DNA of 61,540 nucleotides from Granulicella sp. S190. Its GTDB lineage: Bacteria > Acidobacteriota > Terriglobia > Terriglobales > Acidobacteriaceae. The position numbers and the translations under genes were made by a program. The stretch spans positions 115,391-176,930 of the forward strand of contig NZ_LMUD01000040.1 of the NCBI RefSeq assembly GCF_009766095.1, written 5' to 3'. The notes under the pieces are model-generated. The model had not been told where the DNA came from and did not search any database. It was given only the letters and a program-made list of their open reading frames with translations. Below, one piece after another: positions 12,462 to 20,259 of this stretch; position 1 is the stretch's first letter; every line of letters begins with the position of its first letter.

Positions 12462-12878
12462 TCATTGCGCTGGCAACTCGGCGGTTGGGGAAAAGCTATA
12501 TCGCGCAATAAGCCATTCTCCTCCGTTCATTTTGCGAAGCAGGAAAAGCTCATGGAAGGTGGCGGGAGAGCTCTTTCGAGTGCTGGCGGGGGTGAACAGT
12601 CCCGCGGACTCCGTACGTACGTAGGCCCACTCTAGAGACATCTCCACCAACTCCTCTATCTTCGTCTCCATCCGGAATTGAATGTGCTGGAAGGTGTTCT
12701 CGTAATTTTCGGCAACGGCTTTCCGTCCGACGACTGTGGGTTGAAGAAACGGCAACATCACGGGATCGTCTGTATAAAGCTTGAGCGCTGCGTCGACATC
12801 GCTGCGATTCAGAGCGTCGAAGTATCGCGCGATTGTGTTCCTGATCGCGGCGTCGTTGGTCTTAGCATAGAGGGTCAT
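12462..12878 (-). CDS. SgcJ/EcaC-like NTF2-fold protein (SnoaL-like)
   Basis: Small cytoplasmic alpha+beta-barrel protein of 138 residues. The opening NDAAIRNTIARYFDALNRSD and later LYTDDPVMLPFLQPTVVGRKA are typical of the SgcJ/EcaC group of the NTF2-like superfamily, and the C-terminus ends in the usual WLIARYSF strand. Members bind small hydrophobic ligands or act as minor enzymes; no catalytic residue is evident here. It lies downstream of the F420 reductase-like gene on the same strand (113-base gap) and may be co-transcribed. A similar pairing of these two families recurs at 53220-54335. Confidence 0.8.
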   Translation of the reverse strand: MTLYAKTNDAAIRNTIARYFDALNRSDVDAALKLYTDDPVMLPFLQPTVVGRKAVAENYENTFQHIQFRMETKIEELVEMSLEWAYVRTESAGLFTPASTRKSSPATFHELFLLRKMNGGEWLIARYSFSPTAELPAQ

Positions 12879-12991
12879 CGAGAAGCCTTTCTGGAGTGTG
12901 AGTTCGACGGAATCGTTCGCGGATATGTGCTGTCGAGAACCATCCTCTCCCCCGAAGCGGGCTTTGACCGCTTCGGGGAGAGGAACAGATG

Positions 12992-13582
12992 TCAGGACTG
13001 AAGGAGGAGATTGCGCATCACCAGCGGCTCGCCAAATTGTTGCGAGCGTCCCGCCGCTAGGTTGCCGAGGTCAATGGGAGCGAATCCGAGGCTCTTGATG
13101 ACCGCGCTCACCGCAATACGCGCTTCGGCATCATTACCCGACAGGAAGATGACACGCCGGCCAGCGCCCTCTTCCGGGGTCGCAGCGAGAACTGCTGCAG
13201 GAAGTGTGTTGAACGCCTTCACCACGCGTGCACCGAGTAGGTACTCAGCCACCACTTCAGACGAGAGCTTTCCGCCCAGATCTGTGGGTGTAAAAGCGGG
13301 AAAGTCGATGGCGTTAGTGGCGTCGATGACGATTCGTGCAGCCCAGTCTGTCTTATCGCCAAGCTGCGCGACCGCCGAAAAAGGAAGCGCCAAAATTACG
13401 ATGTCAGCCTCGAGCGCCCCTGCCAGTTCTACAGCCGTGATACTTGATCCAAGCTTCTTGCAAAGAGGCTCCAGCGATGCCGGACCGCGATTGTTTGCAA
13501 TCGAAACGGGAATATTCTTTTGAGCAAAGTGACCAGCGAGCGCGGAGCCGATGTTTCCAGATCCAAGGATGGAGAGTGTCAT
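12992..13582 (-). CDS. NADPH-dependent F420 reductase-like Rossmann protein
   Basis: 196-residue single-domain oxidoreductase. The N-terminus MTLSILGSGNIGSALAG is the GxGxxG nucleotide-binding loop, followed by ADIVILALPF and VIDATNAID, the usual pattern in the F420 reductase/NADP oxidoreductase group (Fno/YqkB-like). Such proteins move hydride between NADPH and F420 or another acceptor; the acceptor cannot be read here. It sits behind the Rrf2 regulator gene on the same strand, and its promoter carries an inverted repeat TTGTGT-N7-ACACAA. A paralogue of similar size lies at 53220-53822. Confidence 0.85.
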   Translation of the reverse strand: MTLSILGSGNIGSALAGHFAQKNIPVSIANNRGPASLEPLCKKLGSSITAVELAGALEADIVILALPFSAVAQLGDKTDWAARIVIDATNAIDFPAFTPTDLGGKLSSEVVAEYLLGARVVKAFNTLPAAVLAATPEEGAGRRVIFLSGNDAEARIAVSAVIKSLGFAPIDLGNLAAGRSQQFGEPLVMRNLLLQS

Positions 13583-13684
13583 GATGTGCCTTTCCGATAC
13601 GTTCTCCTGGATCTCTATCAGAGTTCCAGACCGTTCGAGACCGTAGGGACTCGCACCGGTTAGGCAATCATATCTCAGAATCGC

Positions 13685-13703
13685 TTGTGTGTATGCAACA
13701 CAA
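13685..13703. promoter_or_regulatory. Inverted repeat TTGTGT-N7-ACACAA, candidate Rrf2 operator
   Basis: Perfect 6-bp arms about 103 bp upstream of the F420 reductase-like ATG and abutting the Rrf2 stop codon. Its TGTGTATG core resembles the inverted repeat before the Rrf2 gene itself, so both may be targets of that regulator. Confidence 0.4.
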
Positions 13704-14171
13704 CTACACTAGTTTGGTGAAGGACAATGCACGTGGAGGCGTCTTGAAGTTCCCTCGCTTGCGAACATCCTTCATCACATCGGCGATGCTCACGCCGGCA
13801 AGCTCGTCTTCCATTGCTTTACGCGCTCTGTCCAGGCTCGGGCTTAGCACAGCTTGGATGTTCTTCCCGACCATGCAAACCTTGCTCGGCGTCGACCTGT
13901 GCAGCGCGAACAGGTCGCCCTGCTCCATGATGTTGTAGACCTCGAGCAGGGTGATCTTTTCTGGCGGTTTGGCGAGCAGCGCTCCTCCGCCCGCGCCCAG
14001 TTGCGAGGTCGTCAAGCGAGCAGCCGCGAGACGGCCAAGAAGAGCTCGTATCACTGTAGGATTGGTGTTCGCGCTGAAGGCCAACTCTTCTGACCGAACA
14101 GGTGTTCCCTCATTCACAGCCAAGGAGGTAAGTACATGAACCGCAACGACGAATCTGGAGCTTGTAGCCAA
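13704..14171 (-). CDS. Rrf2-family transcriptional regulator
   Basis: 155-residue winged-helix repressor. SSRFVVAVHVLTSLAVNEG is the conserved N-terminal helix, the recognition region is SANTNPTVIRALLGRLAAA, and LGAGGGALLAKPPEKITLLEVY is the Rrf2 wing and linker. Only one cysteine (VCMVG) is present, so an Fe-S cluster of the IscR/NsrR type is unlikely; this fits the YwnA-like branch. The start is probably TTG at 14171, because GGAGA lies six bases upstream and no ATG is in frame. A perfect 8-bp inverted repeat is just upstream, which suggests autoregulation. Confidence 0.9.
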   Translation of the reverse strand: MATSSRFVVAVHVLTSLAVNEGTPVRSEELAFSANTNPTVIRALLGRLAAARLTTSQLGAGGGALLAKPPEKITLLEVYNIMEQGDLFALHRSTPSKVCMVGKNIQAVLSPSLDRARKAMEDELAGVSIADVMKDVRKRGNFKTPPRALSFTKLV

Positions 14172-14182
14172 AGTTAATCTCC

Positions 14183-14207
14183 GTATGTGTGTTCAGCATA
14201 CACATAC
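14183..14207. promoter_or_regulatory. Inverted repeat GTATGTGT-N9-ACACATAC before the Rrf2 gene
   Basis: Perfect 8-bp arms in the 228-bp gap between the Rrf2 gene and the divergent hydrolase gene. It begins 11 bp upstream of the TTG start and overlaps the ribosome-binding region. It is a likely autoregulatory operator that could also control the hydrolase. Confidence 0.5.
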
Positions 14208-14399
14208 AGATAGATCAGAGATGATTCGTCCTGGTGAACGCTCTTCCCATAAGTTAGGATCGTCAACTATTGGCCGATACTTCGGTACTGAAAACCCAGA
14301 ACATTTCTGGCAAACGCACCCTCCGAGGAGATTCGGGCCACAATCGTAAGTCTCGCCTCGCCATTTCCGAGCATCTGACCAAGGAAGGTGAGACGAGCC

Positions 14400-15299
14400 A
14401 TGTATTTCGAACAAACAGAACTCTTGAATATCGCATTTGAGGCGCAAGGGGTTTCATCCGGAGAGCCGGTGGTCCTACTTCACGGGTGGCCGGACTCGCC
14501 GGCAAGCTGGATGCCTATCGCGTCTAAACTGCAAGACCGTGGCTTCAGAACGATCGCGCCCTATTTGCGAGGATCGCATCCGACAAAGTTTTTGTCGCCA
14601 GCTACGCCCAGATTTGCCGGAGCTGTAGCGATGGCGCAGGATGTGGTCGATCTTGCAGACAAGTTGGGAATCAGCGAGTTCGCTGTTGTCGGGCATGACT
14701 GGGGAGCCCGCATTGCCTACACGCTGGCGGCGCTCTATCCCAAACGCATTCGCGCGCTAGCCACACTTGCATTGGCTTACCAACCACGTGGTGAGTTCCA
14801 TCTAGGAAGCTTCCAACAGTCCAAGCAGTTCTGGTACCAGTTCTTTCAATGCACCGATGCGGGAGCAGAGGCGGTGCGCCGAGACCCCATCGGCTTCGCT
14901 CGCATTCAATGGGACACCTGGAGCCCCGAGGGCTGGTTTGCGGAAGAAGACTTTGAGCTTGCGAGCAGGCACTTTGATCGCCCGGACTGGGCGGAAATCA
15001 CTTTGAATGCCTACCGATCCAGATATCTCAAAGGCGAGGCTTTTGATTCTCGTTATGACGAACTTCAGGCACGTCTGAAGGACAACGTGCTCCTGGACGT
15101 CCCTACCGTGATGATCCAGGGCGCTTCAGACTTTTGCGATCTTCCGTCAGCTTCAGAAGGCCAGGAGAAGCATTTTCGAAATGGCTATAAACGAATTCTA
15201 CTTAGCGGCGTAGGACATTTCCCGCACCGAGAGAATCCATCAGCAGTCGCTGATGCAGTGCTGCACCTCTTGATGGAAAACGGTTCACACTCAAAATGA
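14400..15299 (+). CDS. Alpha/beta hydrolase, epoxide hydrolase-like
   Basis: 299-residue soluble hydrolase. The oxyanion strand motif is LLHGWPDSPASW, and the nucleophile elbow VVGHDWGARIAY has aspartate instead of serine, as in epoxide hydrolases and haloalkane dehalogenases. The catalytic histidine is in GVGHFPHRE near the C-terminus. An in-frame GTG at 14388 exists, but it overlaps the Shine-Dalgarno GGAAGGTGA that serves the ATG at 14400, so 14400 is preferred. It is divergent from the Rrf2 gene and probably shares its control region. The substrate is unknown. Confidence 0.88.
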   Translation: MYFEQTELLNIAFEAQGVSSGEPVVLLHGWPDSPASWMPIASKLQDRGFRTIAPYLRGSHPTKFLSPATPRFAGAVAMAQDVVDLADKLGISEFAVVGHDWGARIAYTLAALYPKRIRALATLALAYQPRGEFHLGSFQQSKQFWYQFFQCTDAGAEAVRRDPIGFARIQWDTWSPEGWFAEEDFELASRHFDRPDWAEITLNAYRSRYLKGEAFDSRYDELQARLKDNVLLDVPTVMIQGASDFCDLPSASEGQEKHFRNGYKRILLSGVGHFPHRENPSAVADAVLHLLMENGSHSK

Positions 15300-15377
15300 T
15301 TGAACAGCCCTTACGGCTGTGTTTGATGCACAAGGATTGCCTTGATCCAAAATATTGTTCGGACTTTTTGAATGCAC

Positions 15378-16403
15378 TTAGGCTGTTCGCGCAAGGCCCA
15401 GCGAAGCTTGAATCTGCTCAAAGAGCTCTTGGGGGTGCTCTTCTGGGACAAAGTGTCCGCAATTCGGAATGACAACCCCAGAAACAGTCGTTGCGACCAT
15501 CGAGATCATCTCGCGGATTTGATCGCCCCGGGAGTTTGACCCACCGATAGCGATCACGGGCACCTGCACTTTTGCAGTCTTCAGGGCTGCCGTCTGTTCC
15601 ATCGTCGTAAAGGCCGCTCGGTAGACGCCCATCGAGCCAAGAACGCCCTCGCGTCCGGAAAATGTGCGCAAGAACTCATCGACGGACGCTGGAGAAACTG
15701 CTCCCTGGATTGCACTCTTGTTGTCGTAGAACCAGGTAAGAAACTCTCGTTCCTTACCAACGATCAAACGCTCCGGCACATCAGGAGCGAGTGGTAAGAT
15801 CCACCACCAGAGGGAGCCCTTAGTCATCGCTTCCGGTGTGTACGCGATCACTTTTGTGAGGATCTCAGAAAGCATCACAGGGACGTCGATATAGAGGAGT
15901 GCCTGCACCTCATCGGGATAATCCGCGGCCCATAGCAATGCAGGTGGGCCTCCCATGTCATATCCGACAAGGACAAGAGGCTTTCCAGAACCAAAGTCAA
16001 GGTGCTTCACCAGCGAACGGAATTCTTCTGCAAGCGCGCGTGCATCGTAACCGTCTTTGCCAGCTGGCTTGTGAGAATCACCGTAGCCCCGCATATCTGG
16101 CGCGAGTACGGCGAAGCCAGCCTCTGCCAGCAGCGGCATCATCTTGTGCCACGTATAACTTGTGCCCAAGAATCCATGCCAAAGTAAGATGGGCTGTCCG
16201 TTCGGATTACCCCCAACCCAGTAGTGGATGCGGACATTGTTCAACGTCGCATAGGCGCTCCTGAAACCAGGCATATCGGCTTTTTCGTGATTTTTCATAG
16301 AGTTGATCTCGAACTTGTTTTGGACCGCGCACAGATCTGGCGTGGTGGCCGCAAGCGCGGCCGTGGTACCGAGTTGGGCGATAAAACTTCTACGGCTGAA
16401 CAT
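15378..16403 (-). CDS. Exported alpha/beta hydrolase with Tat-like signal
   Basis: 341 residues. The N-terminus MFSRRSFIAQLGTTAALAAT has twin arginines and a hydrophobic stretch, so Tat export is likely. The hydrolase domain shows LLWHGFLGTSYTWH, the nucleophile elbow VGYDMGG with aspartate, and the histidine motif NCGHFVPEEHP. It is closely similar along its length to the cytoplasmic paralogue at 56672-57589 (shared DMRGYGDS, WWWILPLAP, VGKEREFL), which lacks the signal. It is last in a four-gene minus-strand run (33-base gap) behind the quinone reductase and two DUF302 genes, probably under the MarR regulator. Confidence 0.88.
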   Translation of the reverse strand: MFSRRSFIAQLGTTAALAATTPDLCAVQNKFEINSMKNHEKADMPGFRSAYATLNNVRIHYWVGGNPNGQPILLWHGFLGTSYTWHKMMPLLAEAGFAVLAPDMRGYGDSHKPAGKDGYDARALAEEFRSLVKHLDFGSGKPLVLVGYDMGGPPALLWAADYPDEVQALLYIDVPVMLSEILTKVIAYTPEAMTKGSLWWWILPLAPDVPERLIVGKEREFLTWFYDNKSAIQGAVSPASVDEFLRTFSGREGVLGSMGVYRAAFTTMEQTAALKTAKVQVPVIAIGGSNSRGDQIREMISMVATTVSGVVIPNCGHFVPEEHPQELFEQIQASLGLARTA

Positions 16404-16436
16404 GAGATCTCATCCTTTACGTCGCACCTTCGAAAC

Positions 16437-17441
16437 TCAGAGTGCCGTTGTATCCAGGAGGATGGTTCCCTGAACCTCACGATCCTCCAACAAGCGATGC
16501 CCCTCCGCCGTCTGACTTAGAGGCAGCACTTGCGCAATAGACGGCTTCAGCTTCTTATCTGCCGTTGCCTTTACGAGGAATTCCATTCCCTGATGAATGA
16601 GATCAGGCCTTGTAAGATAGACGGGCAGGTAAAACCCAGTCAGGCTTTGCGATTTTTGCATCAGCCGACGCGGAGCAAATGGCTCGCCCGGGCCACGCGT
16701 GGATCCAAAAAGAATGTAGCGGCCGAATGGCGCAAGGCACTCGAAGTTCTTCTCGAAGATCTCTCCTCCGATTGACTCAAGTAAGATGTCGACCCCTTTG
16801 CCGCCTGACTTCTCCAGCACCGTCTGAGGCCAGTTATCTTCCGTGTAGTCGATGGCGTCGTCAGCTCCGAGACTGCGAATGAAGTCCAGCTTCTTGCTGG
16901 TGCTGGCTGTCCCTAACACTGTGCCGGCGCCGAGGATTTTCGCGATCTGTATTGCCAAACTGCCGACACCTCCGGATGCACCTTGCACAAGTACCGACTC
17001 ACCCGACACCAGCTTCGTTGAAGCAGTGAGCAACAGGTATGCCGTCAATCCTTGGTTGGGTAGAGCCGCAAACAGATCTGCATCCTCGGATTCTGGTATC
17101 TCGACGCAGAAATTGGTCTCTGCCGTAACGAATTGAGCATAGCCACCGCCCTTAGGTGTGTACGCGAGAACCTTCTTGCCAACCCAGGACTGATCCGCAG
17201 AGGAACCGGCAGCTTTCACTCTTCCGACTGCCTGCAGGCCCGGGATATGCGGCAATTTGATCTCGCCACCATGTGTCTCTGGGCGGTTATAGGTTCCCTG
17301 GCGCTCGCGGATATCGACGTAGTTGATGCTTGAACGCTCCACCTGAATCAGCAACTGCTTCTCCCCGGCAATCGGTTCTGGCATTTCTCCGAATTCCAAA
17401 ACGTCCCGCTCTCCGAATTTGCGATAAAAGATTGCTTTCAT
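16437..17441 (-). CDS. Zinc-free quinone oxidoreductase (MDR family)
   Basis: 334-residue NADPH:quinone reductase-type enzyme. The N-terminal GroES-like domain starts MKAIFYRKFGERDVLEFGEM. The nucleotide loop VLVQGASGGVGSLAIQ and SLGADDAIDY are typical of QOR enzymes, and the zinc-ligand motifs of alcohol dehydrogenases are absent. It would reduce quinones or enones with NADPH and so protect against electrophiles. It is third in the DUF302-DUF302-MDR-hydrolase run, with gaps of 51 and 33 bases, divergent from a MarR regulator. Confidence 0.92.
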   Translation of the reverse strand: MKAIFYRKFGERDVLEFGEMPEPIAGEKQLLIQVERSSINYVDIRERQGTYNRPETHGGEIKLPHIPGLQAVGRVKAAGSSADQSWVGKKVLAYTPKGGGYAQFVTAETNFCVEIPESEDADLFAALPNQGLTAYLLLTASTKLVSGESVLVQGASGGVGSLAIQIAKILGAGTVLGTASTSKKLDFIRSLGADDAIDYTEDNWPQTVLEKSGGKGVDILLESIGGEIFEKNFECLAPFGRYILFGSTRGPGEPFAPRRLMQKSQSLTGFYLPVYLTRPDLIHQGMEFLVKATADKKLKPSIAQVLPLSQTAEGHRLLEDREVQGTILLDTTAL

Positions 17442-17492
17442 GTGTCCTCCATGTCGATATCAGATGAGACCTTCAGCCTAGTTCAGCGTTTC

Positions 17493-18005
17493 CTAATCAA
17501 GGCCCGTAATTCTTGCGACGAGTTCTCCAAATTTGGCATCCAGTGCCAAAGCTGCTTTCAGAAGAGGTTCGTTCTCGACGGTAACCATCAGCGAGGAAGG
17601 CTGCACATAGTAAAGTGTTGAGCCTTCGCCCTCCTCTACAAGCAGCATCTCCACAGGCGCAAAGAGGCCTGCCGAGATGTCTTCCTGCAACATCGTGATC
17701 GCGAACTGTGGATTTCCCAGGATGATCCGCAAAACCCGTCGATGAATTCCATAGAGTGCGATCCAACCACTGTGCTCTATCTCGGCAAAGAGCATAAAAC
17801 CGCTTGGTCCGACAAAGCGCCTTGTAACTTCAGCGTCAAACTCTTCCGGCGAGCGACTCTGCGAGGCGACCTCGTTCACTAGAGGAACGGTTGATTTACC
17901 TGTCTGCTCTCGCAAACGGTTCATCACCTCATCAAACGGCAGAGCACTCGTCACTTCGATACGCTTTCCTGCAAAGTCATGAACCGACCGTGTCGTATCC
18001 TTCAT
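17493..18005 (-). CDS. DUF302-domain protein (second of a tandem pair)
   Basis: 170 residues with a DUF302 fold. Recognisable segments are KRIEVTSALPFDEVMNRL at the N-terminus and LLVEEGEGSTLYYVQPSSLM in the centre, matching the layout of the neighbouring gene. The frame is open upstream to 18038, but GAGGG placed five bases before the ATG at 18005 decides the start. DUF302 proteins bind small ligands and are often linked to oxidative or metal stress; no biochemical role is established for this type. It lies 54 bases after its paralogue. Confidence 0.8.
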   Translation of the reverse strand: MKDTTRSVHDFAGKRIEVTSALPFDEVMNRLREQTGKSTVPLVNEVASQSRSPEEFDAEVTRRFVGPSGFMLFAEIEHSGWIALYGIHRRVLRIILGNPQFAITMLQEDISAGLFAPVEMLLVEEGEGSTLYYVQPSSLMVTVENEPLLKAALALDAKFGELVARITGLD

Positions 18006-18059
18006 CTGTCCCTCACTTTCGTCTGTTCCCTCGTCCACGTTGAAACCGTTCGATGCAAT

Positions 18060-18557
18060 TTATGCGGGAGCTCCAGCAAGCTCTGTCACAAATGCAACAA
18101 CCTTCGGGTCGATCCTGCGTGCTGCCTCATTCACCTCGTCGTTATGCAAACGATCCATGAGAGTTGATGGCAGATCGTATGCGATCCGAACTTCGCCTTT
18201 TGCGGCCTCGTAGATAAGGATGTGGAACGGCACCTGAAAGCAGACCCCGATGTCATGTTTTACCATCGTGTGCGCCAGGAGAGGATTGCCGTAGGTGTAC
18301 TGCTTTGCTTTACCTCCGATCCCGTAGAATTTTAGCCAATGGCCATGATCGAAGGTCAACACATGCAGGAAGCCACTGGGACCAAAGCTCGACTTACACA
18401 AGTTCTCCCAGTCCTGGACGTTCGACAGAGCTTTCATGCCGTTCAAGAACTTGCCGTCATCTCCATCACCGACAGCAGCTTCGAACGCATTGACGACTTC
18501 CTCGAACGATTTGGTGCTCACATGCTCATAGTGCTTCACGACATACTCATCAATCAT
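18060..18557 (-). CDS. DUF302-domain protein (first of a tandem pair)
   Basis: 165 residues. YVVKHYEHVSTKSFEEVVNAFE and ILIYEAAKGEVRIAYDLPSTLM are the DUF302 landmarks. The sequence is clearly related to the next gene but not close, so the duplication is old. AAGGAG six bases before the ATG at 18557 supports this start over upstream codons. It is the first gene of the run facing the MarR regulator, and two GATG-N6-CATC sites lie 90-145 bp upstream. Confidence 0.8.
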   Translation of the reverse strand: MIDEYVVKHYEHVSTKSFEEVVNAFEAAVGDGDDGKFLNGMKALSNVQDWENLCKSSFGPSGFLHVLTFDHGHWLKFYGIGGKAKQYTYGNPLLAHTMVKHDIGVCFQVPFHILIYEAAKGEVRIAYDLPSTLMDRLHNDEVNEAARRIDPKVVAFVTELAGAPA

Positions 18558-18647
18558 TGAAAACTCCTTATACCGTGGCTCGTCTGAGGGTGATCCGGAC
18601 GGCACCGTTCCCCCAACACAATCTCTGATGATGGGCAGACCTTACAA

Positions 18648-18661
18648 GATGCATATACATC
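18648..18661. promoter_or_regulatory. MarR operator candidate, GATG-N6-CATC, site 1
   Basis: GATGCATATACATC lies in the divergent region between the DUF302 operon and the MarR gene. It shares the GATG-N6-CATC frame with sites at 18689 and 19565. Confidence 0.5.
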
Positions 18662-18688
18662 ACACTTTGCCGATTCTGCTATATTGAT

Positions 18689-18702
18689 GATGTGTACACA
18701 TC
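18689..18702. promoter_or_regulatory. MarR operator candidate, GATG-N6-CATC, site 2 (perfect palindrome)
   Basis: GATGTGTACACATC is a perfect 14-bp palindrome and overlaps the GTG start codon of the MarR gene. Binding would block both transcription and early translation, as expected for autorepression. Confidence 0.6.
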
Positions 18703-19132
18703 TCTACCATCGGGAATAGACCCTTGCGCCTGCACCACAGTAAAGAAGTTGTCACGGGTGTTGGGCCGCTATTATGACTCGGACATCTCCCCTGCCGGCG
18801 TAAACATTACCCAATTGGCCGTGCTTCGCTGTATCGCCAGACGCAGTGGCGAGCCTTTGGTTCGCGTCGCAGAGGAGATGGAAATGGATCGAACATCCCT
18901 CTATCGGGCAATCGCACCGATGATTCGTGACGGTTGGCTTGTTTCCGCCGACGGCAGTCACACTCGCTTTCGCACTGCGAAGGTCACGCCCAAAGGGCGC
19001 AAACTTTTGACTGACGCGAACAAGCGTTGGGAAGGTGTACAGCAGAATGTCATCGGTAAATTCGGGCGAGAGAAATATGAGGTACTGCTTGCCGAGCTCG
19101 ATCGACTGGCGGCCTGTGCGACTGCGGAATAG
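18692..19132 (+). CDS. MarR-family transcriptional regulator
   Basis: 146-residue winged-helix regulator. VNITQLAVLRCIARRSGEPLVRVAEEM leads into the recognition helix region MDRTSLYRAIAPMIRDGWL, and the wing includes RTAKVTPKGRKLL. An N-terminal CAC motif (DPCACTTVKKL) is present; cysteines there could sense redox state, which is an inference only. The start is the GTG at 18692, with no clear Shine-Dalgarno, so the message may be leaderless. It is divergent from the DUF302-quinone reductase operon and is probably its repressor. Confidence 0.9.
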   Translation: MYTSLPSGIDPCACTTVKKLSRVLGRYYDSDISPAGVNITQLAVLRCIARRSGEPLVRVAEEMEMDRTSLYRAIAPMIRDGWLVSADGSHTRFRTAKVTPKGRKLLTDANKRWEGVQQNVIGKFGREKYEVLLAELDRLAACATAE

Positions 19133-19195
19133 TCAAGAGCCTTAATGCCGGTTCAGGCGATGGCGATCCGAATCACGTGAAAATATTTAAGCAGG

Positions 19196-19489
19196 TTATG
19201 GTGACGCGTCAATAACACTGGCGTTATACAGTGCCGGACTCCAGGCGGCCAATTCCGAACTGGCGAGTACATCCCCTGTGAAGTAAGGGTCCGCCTGGCG
19301 TATCTCTTCCGCTGCCTCAAGATCTACCGCTTCGTAAATGAACAACGCTCCCGTTCCGTCCTCATAAGGACCAGCTGCCCATAACTTATTCTCTGAATCG
19401 AGTCGCGCCATGTACTGTCGGTGAGCCGGCCTAAGCTCTGCGACTCGATTAAGGTCGTCGATGTAGCGGCACAAATTGACGAATTTCAT
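19196..19489 (-). CDS. YciI-like protein
   Basis: 97-residue ferredoxin-like-fold protein. RPAHRQYMARLDSENKLWAAGP contains the family histidine, and ADPYFTGDVLASSEL contains the conserved aspartate that forms the putative active site. Functions proven for the family are few, including a dehydrochlorinase in chloroaromatic degradation. Its promoter holds a third GATG-N6-CATC site, so it probably belongs to the regulon of the neighbouring MarR protein. Confidence 0.85.
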   Translation of the reverse strand: MKFVNLCRYIDDLNRVAELRPAHRQYMARLDSENKLWAAGPYEDGTGALFIYEAVDLEAAEEIRQADPYFTGDVLASSELAAWSPALYNASVIDASP

Positions 19490-19564
19490 GATGCTCCTCC
19501 GAATGATGTGAAAACCTTAGAGCATCAGAGATGACAGTGACCGGTATCGCCACAGCAACGAGAC

Positions 19565-19578
19565 GATGCATACACATC
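19565..19578. promoter_or_regulatory. MarR operator candidate, GATG-N6-CATC, site 3
   Basis: GATGCATACACATC lies 76-89 bp upstream of the YciI start, next to the stop codon of the SDR remnant. It matches sites 1 and 2 in the outer GATG/CATC arms and most of the core. Confidence 0.5.
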
Positions 19579-20199
19579 TTACTGCACAATGCCACAGCTG
19601 GGCGGGTCGATCAACCTATTCTCGGTTCTCACTGAAGTTCTTTGAAGGCAGCCACATAAGTTTCCGGCGTTAGTGCCCGCTACCTGCTGCTGAAGTATCT
19701 GCGTGAACTGAAGTACGTATGACTTTGTTGGACCGTATACGGGGATCCAGGTGATGGGAGCTATTCCAGCGCCGGAGCCGATATTGATGATCGTGCCATT
19801 CCCGCGTAGCGTGAAGCGTTCCAGGGCCGCCTTCGAGAGTGCCGTGACATTGAGGGCGATCATGTTGGCCATGACTTCAGGCGCTATTTCCGTTAGAGGT
19901 TTCGCCAACGAGTAGCCCGCGTTATTGACCAGCACAGAGATCAATTCATTGCTGGCGATCTTCTCAATCGTCTCAGAGAGGCCGGCGGGTTGGCTGAAAT
20001 CTGCGACGAGCACTTCCGCCCGGATGGAGAAACGCTCCTTGAGGTCGGCCGCGATCTGCTGGAGACGGTCGGTGCGACGTGCTATGAGAATAAGATTGTA
20101 ACCACGCGCCGCCAAACGGTCGACATAAACCTTCCCGATTCCTGAAGATGCGCCGGTGACGATAGCAGCCCCAATGCTGCTGGAATTCGATTCGCTCAA
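19579..20199 (-). pseudogene. Short-chain dehydrogenase with broken C-terminus
   Basis: The first 170 or so residues are a good classical SDR: AAIVTGASSGIGKVYVD (TGxxxGIG), VLVNNAGYS (NNAG) and the catalytic YGPTK. After LQFTQILQQQVAGT the frame ends in unrelated sequence (NAGNLCGCLQ). The neighbouring frame then gives LTPETYVAAFKELQ and a stop, which resembles an SDR tail. Compared with the 259-residue relative at 26773-27552, about 30-50 residues of the substrate-binding region are missing. An internal deletion with frameshift is the simplest reading. The enzyme is probably inactive. Confidence 0.7.
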
Positions 20200-20259
20200 T
20201 GTTTTCTCCTTAATGGTGCACGTCCTGACAGAACGCCATGTTCCAATGCTAGGTTCGGA

